NCBI RefSeq assembly: GCF_014696385.1
Contig: NZ_JACJQB010000004.1
Location: 62,001-126,000 of the forward strand
Reading direction: 5' to 3'
Length of the DNA: 64,000 nt
Source of the DNA: Pseudanabaena mucicola FACHB-723
GTDB taxonomy: Bacteria > Cyanobacteriota > Cyanobacteriia > Pseudanabaenales > Pseudanabaenaceae
Part shown: piece after piece, positions 18,538-27,286 of the stretch
How the letters are laid out: each line of letters begins with the position of its first letter
How positions within the stretch are numbered: the stretch's first letter is position 1
Program-made: the position numbers and the translations under genes
The notes under the pieces: generated by a model
The model's input: the letters and a program-made list of their open reading frames with translations, nothing else
Database searches by the model: none
What the model was told of the DNA's origin: nothing

Positions 18538-19661
18538 TATAAACGACCTGCTCTAACTGCATTCGCGAGATCCGTCAGCGTCTCGACGGTCTGCTCAAAA
18601 TTGATGCAACCGTCAGTGATGCTCTTGCCGTATTCCAACTTATTTAAATCCTTGGGAAAAGGTTGTTTACCACGATTGAGATGGCTTTCGAGCATGATGC
18701 CCACAATATTTTCGGAGCCATTCCGCACTTGCTCAGCAATATCTTGCAGCACAATCGGCTGATTTTTGTAATCTTGTCCGCTATTGTCATGACTGCAATC
18801 GACCATCATGTAAGGCAATAAATTGCGATCGCGAAGACGATTTGCGATCGCATCCACATGGGTTTTATCGTAGTTGGGGCCTTGTTTGCCACCACGTAGC
18901 ACGATATGTCCGTCAGGATTTCCCGTCGTCGTCACAATGCTAGACCTTCCCTCATTGCTCACACCGAGAAAACGGTGGGGCTGACGTGCTGACAAAAGGG
19001 CATTAATCGCCACATCAATACTGCCATCGGTGCCATTTTTGAAACCAACGGGCATCGATAGACCAGAAGACATTTCTCGGTGAGTTTGGCTTTCGGTAGT
19101 TCTTGCGCCGATCGCTGTCCAAGAGATCAGATCTGCTAAGTATTGAGGCACGATCGGATCAAGTAATTCAGTGGCACTAGGCAAGCCTAGTTTGGCGACA
19201 TCGAGCAGTAGCTCCCGCGCCATGCGTAGACCATAGTTAATATCAAATGTGCCATTGAGGTGGGGGTCATTGATTAGCCCTTTCCAACCGATGGTGGTGC
19301 GTGGCTTCTCGAAGTAGACACGCATCACAATTTCAAGGGAATCACTAACCTGATCACGAAATTTGGCTAATTTTTCGGCATATTCTCGAGCAGCTTTGAC
19401 ATCATGAATTGAGCAAGGACCAACTACCACTAATAGGCGACGATCACTACCATTTAAAATATTGCGAATCCTGTCTCTGGCACTGGACACAACTTTTGCG
19501 ATCGCAGAGGTAATTGGCAATTCAGTTTTTAACTCTACAGGTGCAAGCAGTGGACAGGTTTCGACTACATGTAGATCGCTAGTTTTGATTTGATCTAATT
19601 CTGCTATGTCTTGACTAGAAATTTGGGCGACTTCAGTTGGCGGCACGCTATTTAACTCCAT
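18537..19661 (-). CDS. 3-deoxy-7-phosphoheptulonate synthase, class I
   Basis: First step of the shikimate pathway: PEP + erythrose 4-phosphate gives DAHP. The 374-residue product is of the AroF/AroG/AroH class I type: LLVVVGPCSIHDVKAAREYA near 73-92, MRVYFEKPRTTIGWKGLIND near 110-130, ATELLDPIVPQYLADLISWTAIGARTTESQ in the core, and DCSHDNSGQDYKNQP near 284. In enterobacteria this class is feedback-inhibited by single aromatic amino acids; which one applies here cannot be seen. A structured region of about 450 bp lies upstream on its strand (19798-20116) and could be a leader or a separate RNA. The exact paralog letter cannot be assigned. Confidence 0.95.
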   Translation of the reverse strand: MELNSVPPTEVAQISSQDIAELDQIKTSDLHVVETCPLLAPVELKTELPITSAIAKVVSSARDRIRNILNGSDRRLLVVVGPCSIHDVKAAREYAEKLAKFRDQVSDSLEIVMRVYFEKPRTTIGWKGLINDPHLNGTFDINYGLRMARELLLDVAKLGLPSATELLDPIVPQYLADLISWTAIGARTTESQTHREMSSGLSMPVGFKNGTDGSIDVAINALLSARQPHRFLGVSNEGRSSIVTTTGNPDGHIVLRGGKQGPNYDKTHVDAIANRLRDRNLLPYMMVDCSHDNSGQDYKNQPIVLQDIAEQVRNGSENIVGIMLESHLNRGKQPFPKDLNKLEYGKSITDGCINFEQTVETLTDLANAVRAGRL

Positions 19662-20253
19662 ATAAATATCTACTTATACTTTAGCCTCCTACAGTGGTTA
19701 ACGTATCCCACGGATAAATTTTTGTTACAAGGTCAAGGGCAAAAATTGACAGGGGCGTACCCGACAAATTTGACATAATCGGCGCAGTTGTAAGTAGCTA
19801 GGCATAATTATCATTTATGCGCCTAGAGACCAAAAAACTAAAGCACAAAAAGTTCATCTACCTAAGTACATTGCTAGTGACGAAGCACGCACTTTTAAGC
19901 CAAATCTTTTGATGAAATTACTGTAAAAAGCAAGGTACAGATATCATGTTATGTAGCGATGGATAGCTGCACCTTGCAACCTGCCTCTTTTCATGGGGGA
20001 GCATGATCTGAGACATTTCTGAAAATGTGCAGAGCTAACGGTAAACAACTAGGCTTAGCAAACCGAGAAATTGCCTAAGCCTAGTTAGGATTACCATGAT
20101 TTAAACTCCTGCACATAAGCCCTATATATAAAAATGTCATGCAAAAACAACAGTTGCGAAAAGCACTTCTGTTCAGAACGACTATTTTTTGTAAATTCTT
20201 TCATCTATTCCCATGACATATAGATTAGCACATAGTGGGAAAGATAAATTGTA
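19662..20253. other. 592-bp gene-free region upstream of DAHP synthase
   Basis: No convincing reading frame. It holds a hairpin at 19798-19825 (CTAGGCATAA / TTATGCGCCTAG with one bulged base), a minus-strand structured RNA candidate at 19925-20116 and a promoter-like sequence at 20123-20150. The 100 bp next to the ParB-like gene show nothing I can name. Confidence 0.6.
19925..20116 (-). ncRNA. candidate structured RNA or attenuator leader
   Basis: Read on the minus strand, a promoter-like TTGTTT, 16 nt, TATATA (20150-20123) is followed by four hairpins: a 12-bp perfect stem (20086-20075 with 20058-20047), small stems at 20028-20013 and 20006-19991, and a last 11-bp stem (19977-19967 with 19940-19930) directly followed by TTTTT. 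The last stem has a G-U pair on the minus strand but an A-C mismatch on the plus strand, which favours minus-strand transcription. I do not recognise a known RNA family; 6S, SRP, tmRNA and RNase P signatures are absent. It may be free-standing or a leader of the aro gene 264 nt downstream. Confidence 0.45.
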
Positions 20254-21168
20254 TTACCATCCTGAAATAATCTTGTTCATAGTGGTTTCCTTAATACCAC
20301 TGACGTTGTTGATGATGTCCTCGATACATTGAAACTTATGATCAGGTTGCAGAAGTCTTTGTGCATAAATTGGTTGAGCAAGTTTTCGCTGGCTTGGTTT
20401 GAATTGCGATAATTTACGCTCTAAATCAGCAAAACTGAGAGTATTAAAATCATTGAGCACCTGTAAGGAACTAGGAGCATCATTATTAATAGAAGGTTTG
20501 CTTTTTGCTTTGGGTTTAGAACTAGATTCTTTAGTTTTAGTAGTGTTTCTAGAAGTTTTAGGTTTAGTGATTTTCTCTGGGGTAGATTCTGTTTGGATTG
20601 CTAACTCAACAGCTTGATTGATAGGAACAAGAGCTAAAAGTTGCTTAATATCAAGCAAACCAGCATTTAATTGCTGCGTAATTTGATTGGCAAATACTTG
20701 CAAACTAGAGTTAACCCGTTCTTCGACAACCCGATCGATTGATGCGGAAAGTTTTTGTTCTAAGTGATTTGAGATAGATTGTTCTAATTGAGCTAAATCT
20801 ATTTGTTGGGTAGGAACTTTCTCTCTGGCTGGCTGAGGCTCAGTGGTGGTGGGTAATGAATGCGATCGCAAAAATTGGTACTGTTCCAAAATTGTTGACT
20901 CTAAATCAGGTGGGACAACATAAGCCCTAATTGCCGTAAATTGCTCATCTATTTCTTGAGCTTTCAGCGCCGCCAAATATTCAAAATGTCCCTCTAGCAC
21001 CTCAAAGGAAATGGGAGAAATTTTGCGTAATAGAATCGGACTGACTGTATCGCCAGCCGCTAAGAATAAGTTTGCCAGATGCTCAATCTGACTTGACGGA
21101 AAATGAGGAATTACTGATTCTGGTCTTGAAATCGTATCGAGATCAACCGAAGACGTTAATAAACTCAT
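20254..21168 (-). CDS. ParB-like protein with C-terminal HhH-like segment
   Basis: A 304-residue protein encoded directly after a ParA-type ATPase; its ATG overlaps the ATPase stop (ATGA), a sign of translational coupling. Residues 25-90 look ParB-like: a helix IEHLANLFLAAG, PILLRKISPISFEVLEGHFE and AALKAQEIDEQFTAIRAYVV. A long amphipathic, probably coiled-coil stretch (about 115-200) and a Lys/Ser/Thr-rich linker follow. The end, QCIEDIINNVSGIKETTMNKI, resembles a helix-hairpin-helix DNA-binding segment. The family lacks the usual central HTH of chromosomal ParB, so it is not the canonical Spo0J. Likely role: DNA-binding partner of the adjoining ATPase; inferred from context. Confidence 0.65.
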   Translation of the reverse strand: MSLLTSSVDLDTISRPESVIPHFPSSQIEHLANLFLAAGDTVSPILLRKISPISFEVLEGHFEYLAALKAQEIDEQFTAIRAYVVPPDLESTILEQYQFLRSHSLPTTTEPQPAREKVPTQQIDLAQLEQSISNHLEQKLSASIDRVVEERVNSSLQVFANQITQQLNAGLLDIKQLLALVPINQAVELAIQTESTPEKITKPKTSRNTTKTKESSSKPKAKSKPSINNDAPSSLQVLNDFNTLSFADLERKLSQFKPSQRKLAQPIYAQRLLQPDHKFQCIEDIINNVSGIKETTMNKIISGW

Positions 21169-22568
21169 CTGTGTAGTCCTATTTTTTCAAGAATTTCATT
21201 GGCTAACTCTTCAAACTCGGCGGCAGACATCGAATCAGGCTTAAAGTCAAAAATAGACTTAGGATCAGGGATCTGGCGATCGCCTTCCATCACAAAGTTA
21301 TCGATGGCGCGTGATAGGTCTTCTCGTTGAAAAATGCGAGTCTCTAACACTGGGAATCCATAACGCTCGGCAACAACTTTTTCCTGCTTGGGTAAAGTCG
21401 CTTTGATGTAATTAGCATTTGTCAAAATTTTAGAAGGTAATACCCCAAGCACATTGATTGCAGGTTGATTAATAAAAACACGAAACTCATCAATTTCTTC
21501 GACAAAGTTTTTGACATTGCGTAAACCTTCATTGGCGAATGGTTTAAGGTCTGAAGGAATGATTAAATAATCGCAGGCAATGAGAGCGATTTTGGCGTAT
21601 AAATTGAGGGAAGGTGGAGTGTCAATTAGAACTACATCATAATCATCTTTTACCAGTTCTAATTTTTTAACTAAATGGGTTTTAGAACTATCTTTGTCAA
21701 CCAGTCTTGCTTCTTGCCAAATCAAATTGATATGGGCAGGAATTACATCAACTTCAGGATAAGTAAAACTACCTTTTAAGGCAACTTCAGGAATGTAATT
21801 GGATTTGGGATAGAAGACAACATTGTAAATATTACTGTCTTTGAGGGTGTCTTCTTCTTCAGTGTCAAACTTCATCAAGCCAGCCGCATAGGTTGTATTT
21901 GCCTGACTATCTAAGTCAATAATTAACACCCTTAACCCTTTACGACTCATCGCCGCCGCAAGATTGATTGTGGTGGTGGTTTTGCCAACCCCACCTTTGT
22001 TGTGATAAATTGCGATCGTTTTCATAGTCTTTAAAAAATTAGTTTCTGGATTAAGGATTTCGATATTGTCAGCTTTAAGAGAGATGACATTTGACTGATC
22101 TGGAAAATTGATTGCATGGCTAGATTTATTGTTAATTCCTGCTAATTTATCTCTACCAACAATATCTTTGATTTTCTCGATTTTATCAGTAATATCTGCC
22201 CCTTGGCATTGAAATATTAGATCGATATGGTCATTATTAAGTTGATAAATACGGAAATCTTTGCCATTGGTTAAGATTCCATACATCACTTGTAATTTAG
22301 TTAAATAGCGCTGTAATCGTCGTACATGAAGATTAAGATTTTGTTTGGGATGCTTTGCCTCTATGACTACACAAACCCTAGGAGATGAATCAATAATATT
22401 AGGAAAAATCTGAGAAGTTAAAGCCAGAAAATCTAGACGAATACTCCCAAGTGCGACCTCCTGATGCCATTTACTTGAGTCATAACCAAGAGCTGGTAAA
22501 AGATACTGCACAATTAATTTGCTTTCAACTTCGCTCTCATTACGGCAAAGTTTTGGATCGAAATTCAT
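21165..22568 (-). CDS. PD-(D/E)XK nuclease-like domain fused to ParA-type ATPase
   Basis: A 467-residue two-domain protein. Residues 10-125 resemble the N-terminal nuclease domain of type I restriction HsdR subunits: E14/E16 in NESEVESKLI, D46 in GSIRLDFLA, and E70-A-K72 in CVVIEAKHP, a plausible D...ExK site. After a linker, residues 182-467 are a ParA/MinD-class ATPase with deviant Walker A KGGVGKTTTTINLA at 191-204, the DLDSQAN motif, and Walker B VLIDTPPSLN. ParA alone normally starts at the internal Met182 (MKTIAIYHNKGG), so internal initiation is possible, though no good Shine-Dalgarno precedes it. Coupled to the ParB-like gene. The fusion suggests plasmid-type partition machinery joined to DNA cleavage or binding; function unknown. 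Confidence 0.8.
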   Translation of the reverse strand: MNFDPKLCRNESEVESKLIVQYLLPALGYDSSKWHQEVALGSIRLDFLALTSQIFPNIIDSSPRVCVVIEAKHPKQNLNLHVRRLQRYLTKLQVMYGILTNGKDFRIYQLNNDHIDLIFQCQGADITDKIEKIKDIVGRDKLAGINNKSSHAINFPDQSNVISLKADNIEILNPETNFLKTMKTIAIYHNKGGVGKTTTTINLAAAMSRKGLRVLIIDLDSQANTTYAAGLMKFDTEEEDTLKDSNIYNVVFYPKSNYIPEVALKGSFTYPEVDVIPAHINLIWQEARLVDKDSSKTHLVKKLELVKDDYDVVLIDTPPSLNLYAKIALIACDYLIIPSDLKPFANEGLRNVKNFVEEIDEFRVFINQPAINVLGVLPSKILTNANYIKATLPKQEKVVAERYGFPVLETRIFQREDLSRAIDNFVMEGDRQIPDPKSIFDFKPDSMSAAEFEELANEILEKIGLHR

Positions 22569-22634
22569 TACTAAAGCACAAAATATTCATTACATTTTAA
22601 TTGTAAATGTCGCCAAAATTTAGTGATATCTTCA

Positions 22635-23345
22635 TTAATTAGGGCATTTAAGGCAAAAATGCCAGATTCCTCTAAAAATTAAGTGTGGATCGCTCGCGTT
22701 TACACCTAAGCCCCAATCTCGTAGCTGATCGCCATCTCCACCTGTGATGATCACAGAGCTTTGAGGAAATTGCGATCGCCAATCATTTATATAAGTTTGC
22801 AAACCTGCTAGTAATATTTGAGAAATTCCTGCTTGAATCGAGCTAGTTGTATCTTTGCCCCAGCGTTCTGGCAAAATCTTAGGAATTTCTAGTTCGGGTA
22901 AGGCTGCCGTGTTTTGATGCAAACAAGCAAATTGCGAGCGCAAACCCGCCATAATTGCCCCACCAACTAAATTTTTCTCGGCATCAATCCCCGTTAATGT
23001 AATCGCTGTCCCCGCATCAATTACTAAAACTGGATAGCCATAGGATTGTCCCGCCCCAAAAGCTGCTAAAGCGCGATCGCATCCCATCGTTGCATAAAGT
23101 CCTTGCAGAGGAACATCAACTGTTTTCAGGATTTTAGTTTGCGGTAGATCATGCCAAATAGTAATTAATTCAGGAACAACGGTTGCGATCGCAATCCTCG
23201 CAAAATCTCTAGCTCCAAGTCTGGCTTCGAGCATTGCTAATTGATCATGAGGATAAGCATAGGCTTCCTGAATTTGTTGATTGCGATCAAAAACTACAGC
23301 CTTAATTCTGGTGTTGCCAATTGCGATCGCAAGATGTTTAGTCAC
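22635..23345 (-). CDS. coaX: type III pantothenate kinase
   Basis: First step of CoA synthesis, phosphorylating pantothenate. The 236-residue product has the ASKHA-fold CoaX signatures: AIAIGNTRIKAVVFD at the N-terminus, LVIDAGTAITLTG near 105, and NLVGGAIMAGLRSQ near 125. The usual first-motif Asp (DxGNT) is Ala here; I recall other cyanobacterial CoaX proteins also departing at this site, so activity may well be kept. Start is GTG 23345. It diverges from the mazEF pair. The last step of the pathway, coaE, is also in this window but unlinked. Confidence 0.9.
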   Translation of the reverse strand: MTKHLAIAIGNTRIKAVVFDRNQQIQEAYAYPHDQLAMLEARLGARDFARIAIATVVPELITIWHDLPQTKILKTVDVPLQGLYATMGCDRALAAFGAGQSYGYPVLVIDAGTAITLTGIDAEKNLVGGAIMAGLRSQFACLHQNTAALPELEIPKILPERWGKDTTSSIQAGISQILLAGLQTYINDWRSQFPQSSVIITGGDGDQLRDWGLGVNASDPHLIFRGIWHFCLKCPN

Positions 23346-23443
23346 AGATCACTTACCAGTCAATATAAATATCATTAAAGCAGAAATTTCTAGTTCGTTT
23401 ATACTTATGTTTAGACATACTATCTCATTTAGAAATAATCATC

Positions 23444-23698
23444 ATGGCAGAAGCAACATTAGATATCAAAGCATGGGGAAATAACTTAGGTGTGCGCCTA
23501 CCTGCCGCGATTGCCCGTGCTGCCAATCTTCAAATTAATCAGCGCGTCAACCTAAGCGTAATTGATGGGCAGGTGATCATTACCCCATTAGCAAATCCTC
23601 CACTAACCCTAGAAGAACGACTTGCCAAGTTTGACCCAGTTCGACATGGCGGTGAAGTAATGACTACTTCCCAAAGGCTAGGGGCTGAACAGTGGTAA
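23444..23698 (+). CDS. MazE/AbrB-type antitoxin
   Basis: An 84-residue protein with the swapped-hairpin AbrB fold of MazE: LDIKAWGNNLGVRLPAAIARAANL in the N-terminus is the DNA-binding part, then VNLSVIDGQVIITPL. The acidic, flexible C-terminal tail (EERLAKFDPVRHGGE) is the part that blocks the toxin in MazE. It overlaps the downstream toxin by 7 bp, antitoxin first, the classical layout. It probably represses its own promoter, which lies in the 98 bp between it and the divergent coaX. Confidence 0.9.
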   Translation: MAEATLDIKAWGNNLGVRLPAAIARAANLQINQRVNLSVIDGQVIITPLANPPLTLEERLAKFDPVRHGGEVMTTSQRLGAEQW

Positions 23699-24078
23699 AA
23701 GTATCGTCAAACCCCTCTAAAAACTGGATACCCGATCGTCAAGACATTATCTGGATTGACTGTAATCCACAAGTAGGAGTAGAAATGTGTGACATTCATC
23801 CCTTCTTAGTCCTATCACCGCGTAACTTTAACGACAAAACCGCGATCGTTATTGGCTTACCCATGACAACTGCGGCATACAACGCAGACAATCCCTTTGC
23901 GATCGCCATCGGCAGTTCTACTAAAGGGAAAACACTCAAAACAAGCTATGTCCTTTGTCATCAGCCTAAGTCCTTTGATTGGCGATTACGAAATTCAAAG
24001 CCTCATCCCCTCGGTAAACTCGATAATGAGCTGTTTGCCCAAGTATGCGATTTGTTAAATCAAATTATCCAAATCTAA
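23692..24078 (+). CDS. MazF/PemK-type endoribonuclease toxin
   Basis: A 128-residue toxin of the PemK/MazF family, which cleaves mRNA at short motifs. Family features: PDRQDIIWIDCNPQVGVEMCDIHPFLVLSPR (the normal MazF beta-barrel start, with GxE replaced in part), VIGLPMTT, TSYVLCHQPKSFDWR, and the C-terminal helix LDNELFAQVCDLLNQI. Starts at GTG 23692, inside the last codons of the antitoxin gene, so translation is probably coupled. It looks complete and intact. Which sequence it cuts cannot be seen. Confidence 0.88.
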   Translation: MVKVSSNPSKNWIPDRQDIIWIDCNPQVGVEMCDIHPFLVLSPRNFNDKTAIVIGLPMTTAAYNADNPFAIAIGSSTKGKTLKTSYVLCHQPKSFDWRLRNSKPHPLGKLDNELFAQVCDLLNQIIQI

Positions 24079-24168
24079 ATTGACCTCACCGTCAGATGCG
24101 ATCGCAATGGCATCATCCCTCGCAGTATAGAATATCTCTGTGTCTTCATCACGAATCAAGCAATCACA

Positions 24169-24993
24169 ATGGACTTCGAGCCAGCTTACAGCCGCTATCC
24201 CCTTGCCACGGTCAATCAACGCCTCGGAGCGCTAATTATCGACTTTTTAAGTTGTTGGTTTATCTCAGAGCTAGTTTTATCGCTACTATCAATTAGCAGT
24301 TCTAACCCGCTTCGACTATTTACCTTTGTGGTGACTTGGTTTGTGTTTCGGGTGTTTATTTCTACCAGCAGTCAAGGTCAGAGCTTTGGTAGATGGCTGA
24401 TGAGCATTCGGGTCATTGATGCCGAATATGGCAAAACTGCGGGACTAGCTGCATTTTTTAAGCGCGAAATATTTGTCTTTGCCTGTTCTATATTTCTGAT
24501 CGAGACAATTACCACCACCTTTATTGTGTTTGCTTGGATTCCCTTCGCTGCCGATGCTGCTTTTGCGATTGTCGATGAAGAAAAACGTCAAGCCTTTCAC
24601 GATCGCATTAGTCGCACCATCTCAATTCAAAGCCGTAAAGGATTTGCGATCGATCAAAAACTAGGTAAACTGTTTAACCAAGCAGGACAACAGGCAACTA
24701 AGTTATATCAAGAGCGCCAAGAACGGGGCATCTATGATGATGAATATAGCGCTCCTCGAACCAAACCCAAGCGCCGCCCCCGTACCAAATCCCGTCCTCC
24801 TCAAGACTTTGACTTTCCTAGCGATCGTGAGTACGATCGCGCTGATCCCTATGCTGAACCCTTAGATCCCCCTAGAGATGTATACAAGGGTGATGCGGAT
24901 AATTTTGATGATTGGGACAAAGATGATTTTCGGGATAATGACTATGATGAGCAACCAGTTAAGCGATCAGCTCGTCGTCCCCGCAGGCGATAG
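24169..24993 (+). CDS. RDD family membrane protein
   Basis: A 274-residue protein with an RDD domain in its N-terminal half: VNQRLGALIIDFLSCWF (the conserved Arg-Asp pattern), a second helix FTFVVTWFVFRVF, GQSFGRWLMSIRVID (SxGKxxxxxRV-type motif) and a third helix FVFACSIFLIE. The C-terminal 90 residues are charged and disordered, first basic (KPKRRPRTKSRPP) then Asp-rich and again basic. RDD proteins are poorly understood; some act in ion antiport or insertion of proteins. It ends at a strong terminator shared with frr. Confidence 0.85.
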   Translation: MDFEPAYSRYPLATVNQRLGALIIDFLSCWFISELVLSLLSISSSNPLRLFTFVVTWFVFRVFISTSSQGQSFGRWLMSIRVIDAEYGKTAGLAAFFKREIFVFACSIFLIETITTTFIVFAWIPFAADAAFAIVDEEKRQAFHDRISRTISIQSRKGFAIDQKLGKLFNQAGQQATKLYQERQERGIYDDEYSAPRTKPKRRPRTKSRPPQDFDFPSDREYDRADPYAEPLDPPRDVYKGDADNFDDWDKDDFRDNDYDEQPVKRSARRPRRR

Positions 24994-25006
24994 ATCAAAA
25001 AAAATC

Positions 25007-25037
25007 AAAAAAAACGGCGCATCGCGCCGTTTTTTTT
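25007..25037. terminator. bidirectional terminator (RDD / frr)
   Basis: A 14-bp perfect stem (25007-25020 with 25024-25037), ATC loop and eight T or A residues on each side. Canonical rho-independent form for both strands; frr ends one base inside it. Confidence 0.95.
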
Positions 25038-25584
25038 ATATGGTAGAAATTTCCTTTTCTTTTTCCACAGTTACCTTATCGATATTTTTAACGAACTTTT
25101 CCGTTAACTTATCTACTTGTTCCTGTTGACTCTTGGAATCATCTTCAGAAATTTCCTTAGCCTTTTCTAGCTTACGAATTGAATCGATCGCATCGCGGCG
25201 AACATTGCGAACAGCAACCTTTCCTTCTTCAGCCAGCTTTGCAACCATCTTCACCAACTCCTTACGACGGTCAGTAGTTAAAGGAGGAATATTTAAGCGA
25301 ATGCTTGTGCCATCATTATTTGGGGTGAGACCAATATCTGACTCAGAGATTGCCTTCTCAATCGCCCGCATCGTCGAACGATCAAAAGGTTGAATTTGCA
25401 AGGTGGTGGCATCGGGCGAAGAAATATTTGCCAAAGCCTTGAGGTGCGTTTCTGCACCATAATATTCCACCGTAATCCGATCTAATAGCGATGCATTTGC
25501 ACGCCCCGTCCGCACAGTATTGAAATTGTGCTGGGTCGCTTCTACAGCTTTCTGCATTCGCGCCTCAACATCAGTTAACTTCAC
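25036..25584 (-). CDS. frr: ribosome recycling factor
   Basis: Releases ribosomes from mRNA with EF-G after termination. From GTG 25584 the product has 182 residues, the normal length, starting [37 protein letters not shown] and the conserved [13 protein letters not shown] segment are present. I chose the GTG because a full GGAGG lies 5 nt upstream; an ATG five codons earlier (25599) lacks one, and longer frames lie inside pyrH. The gene overlaps the end of pyrH by 14 bp, the familiar pyrH-frr coupling. Ends in the terminator shared with the RDD gene. Confidence 0.96.
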   Translation of the reverse strand: MKLTDVEARMQKAVEATQHNFNTVRTGRANASLLDRITVEYYGAETHLKALANISSPDATTLQIQPFDRSTMRAIEKAISESDIGLTPNNDGTSIRLNIPPLTTDRRKELVKMVAKLAEEGKVAVRNVRRDAIDSIRKLEKAKEISEDDSKSQQEQVDKLTEKFVKNIDKVTVEKEKEISTI

Positions 25585-26341
25585 AGGAACCTCCAACATA
25601 AGTACCAATCGATTCTCCCATGACGACGCGACGAATGTTACCTGTAACACCAAGATCAAACACAATAATTGGAATACCATTTTCTTTGCAAAGTGCAAAG
25701 GCAGTCGCATCCATCACCCTTAAATCGTTGATCAGTGCATAGTCAAAACTCACTGATTGAAATCGTTTCGCATCAGGATTTTTCTTAGGATCGCTGTCAT
25801 AAATACCATCGACCTTAGTTGCTTTCAAAATCACTTCAGCATTAATCTCTGCACCCCGCAAAGCTGCTGTGGTGTCAGTGGTGAAATAAGGATTTCCCGA
25901 ACCTGCGCCAAAAATAACCACCCGATTGTTTTCAAGGTGGCGAATGGCACGACGGCGAATATATGGCTCGGCAATCTCTTGCATTGCGATCGCAGATAAC
26001 ACCCTAGTCGGAATTGGCTCATCGAGATTTTCAAAGGCATCCTGCAAAGTCAGGGCATTCATCACTGTGGCAATCATGCCAATATAGTCAGCCGTAGCCC
26101 GATCCATCCCTTTATCTGCGCCATTAATGCCACGAAAGATGTTGCCGCCACCAACCACGATCGCAACTTCAATACCATCTTTAACAATCTCGGCAACCTG
26201 TAAAGCAATATTCTGGACAACTTCAGGATCAATCCCAAAACTGCGATCGCCCATCAGAGCTTCGCCACTGAGCTTCAACAAAATACGTTTATATTTTTTG
26301 GGAATTCCATGTCCTGTAGTCTCTTCCATATTAGCGTTCAT
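25571..26341 (-). CDS. pyrH: uridylate kinase
   Basis: Phosphorylates UMP to UDP. The 256-residue product shows the amino-acid-kinase fold: [13 protein letters not shown] near 18, [28 protein letters not shown] near 60-88, and [13 protein letters not shown] near 180, ending [11 protein letters not shown] short N-terminal extension ([15 protein letters not shown]) precedes the core. AGGAA lies upstream of the ATG at 26341. Located 13 bp downstream of a pentapeptide-repeat gene and overlapping frr, so the four genes 28489-25036 look like one transcription unit. Confidence 0.97.
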   Translation of the reverse strand: MNANMEETTGHGIPKKYKRILLKLSGEALMGDRSFGIDPEVVQNIALQVAEIVKDGIEVAIVVGGGNIFRGINGADKGMDRATADYIGMIATVMNALTLQDAFENLDEPIPTRVLSAIAMQEIAEPYIRRRAIRHLENNRVVIFGAGSGNPYFTTDTTAALRGAEINAEVILKATKVDGIYDSDPKKNPDAKRFQSVSFDYALINDLRVMDATAFALCKENGIPIIVFDLGVTGNIRRVVMGESIGTYVGGSCEVN

Positions 26342-26354
26342 GTTTCATTCCTAA

Positions 26355-27251
26355 TTAATCGTTTACATGCTCTGGATCGCGACCTGCCTTATAATCGGCG
26401 GATTGCAAATAAGCATTCGAGAAATCCGTGCAGTTTAAATTTGCACCATTAAAATTTGTCTTGAGTAAAAGTGCGCCTTTAAAATCAGCCTTATAGCAAT
26501 TAGATTTGCTGAAGTTGGCACTCTCAAGACATGCCCTGCCTAACTGAGCATCAATTAGAAATGCACCATTAAGATCTGCTTCTTTTAGATCAGCATCATT
26601 GAGATTGGCATTACTTAGATTTGCACCACTGAGATCGGCTTTTGACAATAAAGCATCACTGAGATTAGCGGCATACAAATTAGCACGGGACAGATCTGAT
26701 CCTGTCATATTTGCCTGACTAAGGTTAGCCTCACTAAAACTAGCTCCACTTAGATTAGCGCCTTCTAAATTTGCTCCGTTTAATTTTGCCCCATCTAAAT
26801 TCGCTCCTTTCAAAAATGCCTCGGCAAGATTTGCTCCCTCTAGGTTGGCTCCAACTAAAGACACACAACTTAAATTAGCTCCCGTCAAGTCAGAATTGGC
26901 AAGACTAGCGGCATTAAGATTCGCACCTGTTAGGTCTACATCTCTTAAATTAGCGCGTTCCAGCCTAGCACCATGCAAATCTGCCTTAATCAGACTAGCA
27001 CCATTTAGATCCGCCTCGCAGAGATTTACATTCGCCAAGCTAGCGCGGTTTAAGACCCCAATGCTCATATTTACGCCATATAAGTCGCCTTCATTTAAAG
27101 TTGCTGAGGATAGGTCTACTTCCCGAAGATTAGAATTTGCGAGGTTGATCGCAGTCAATCCAAATCCACTAAGATTTAGACTACTAAGGTCGCTATCGCT
27201 AAAATCCCGTTGACCTTGGTTGTAGCGATCGATGATTTCTTTTGGTTTCAT
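26355..27251 (-). CDS. pentapeptide repeat protein (298 residues)
   Basis: After a short head (PKEIIDRYNQGQRDFSDSDL) nearly the whole protein is tandem A(D/N)LxX pentapeptides, for example ANLEGANLAEAFLKGANLDG, predicted to fold as a right-handed quadrilateral beta-helix of roughly 13 turns. The head resembles the N-terminus of many cyanobacterial pentapeptide proteins. Functions in the family are diverse; gyrase mimicry is known for Qnr/MfpA, but nothing here points to it. No signal peptide is seen. It lies 35 bp after a second such gene and 13 bp before pyrH, so it is probably co-transcribed with translation and nucleotide genes. Confidence 0.92.
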   Translation of the reverse strand: MKPKEIIDRYNQGQRDFSDSDLSSLNLSGFGLTAINLANSNLREVDLSSATLNEGDLYGVNMSIGVLNRASLANVNLCEADLNGASLIKADLHGARLERANLRDVDLTGANLNAASLANSDLTGANLSCVSLVGANLEGANLAEAFLKGANLDGAKLNGANLEGANLSGASFSEANLSQANMTGSDLSRANLYAANLSDALLSKADLSGANLSNANLNDADLKEADLNGAFLIDAQLGRACLESANFSKSNCYKADFKGALLLKTNFNGANLNCTDFSNAYLQSADYKAGRDPEHVND

Positions 27252-27286
27252 GAATATTTCACGCCATACTATTTGATTTAATCTTG

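Noticed and set aside
19925-20116. 6S RNA, SRP RNA, tmRNA or RNase P RNA
   Set aside because: The fold is a series of separate hairpins rather than one long rod with a central bubble, and the conserved sequences of the other RNAs are absent.
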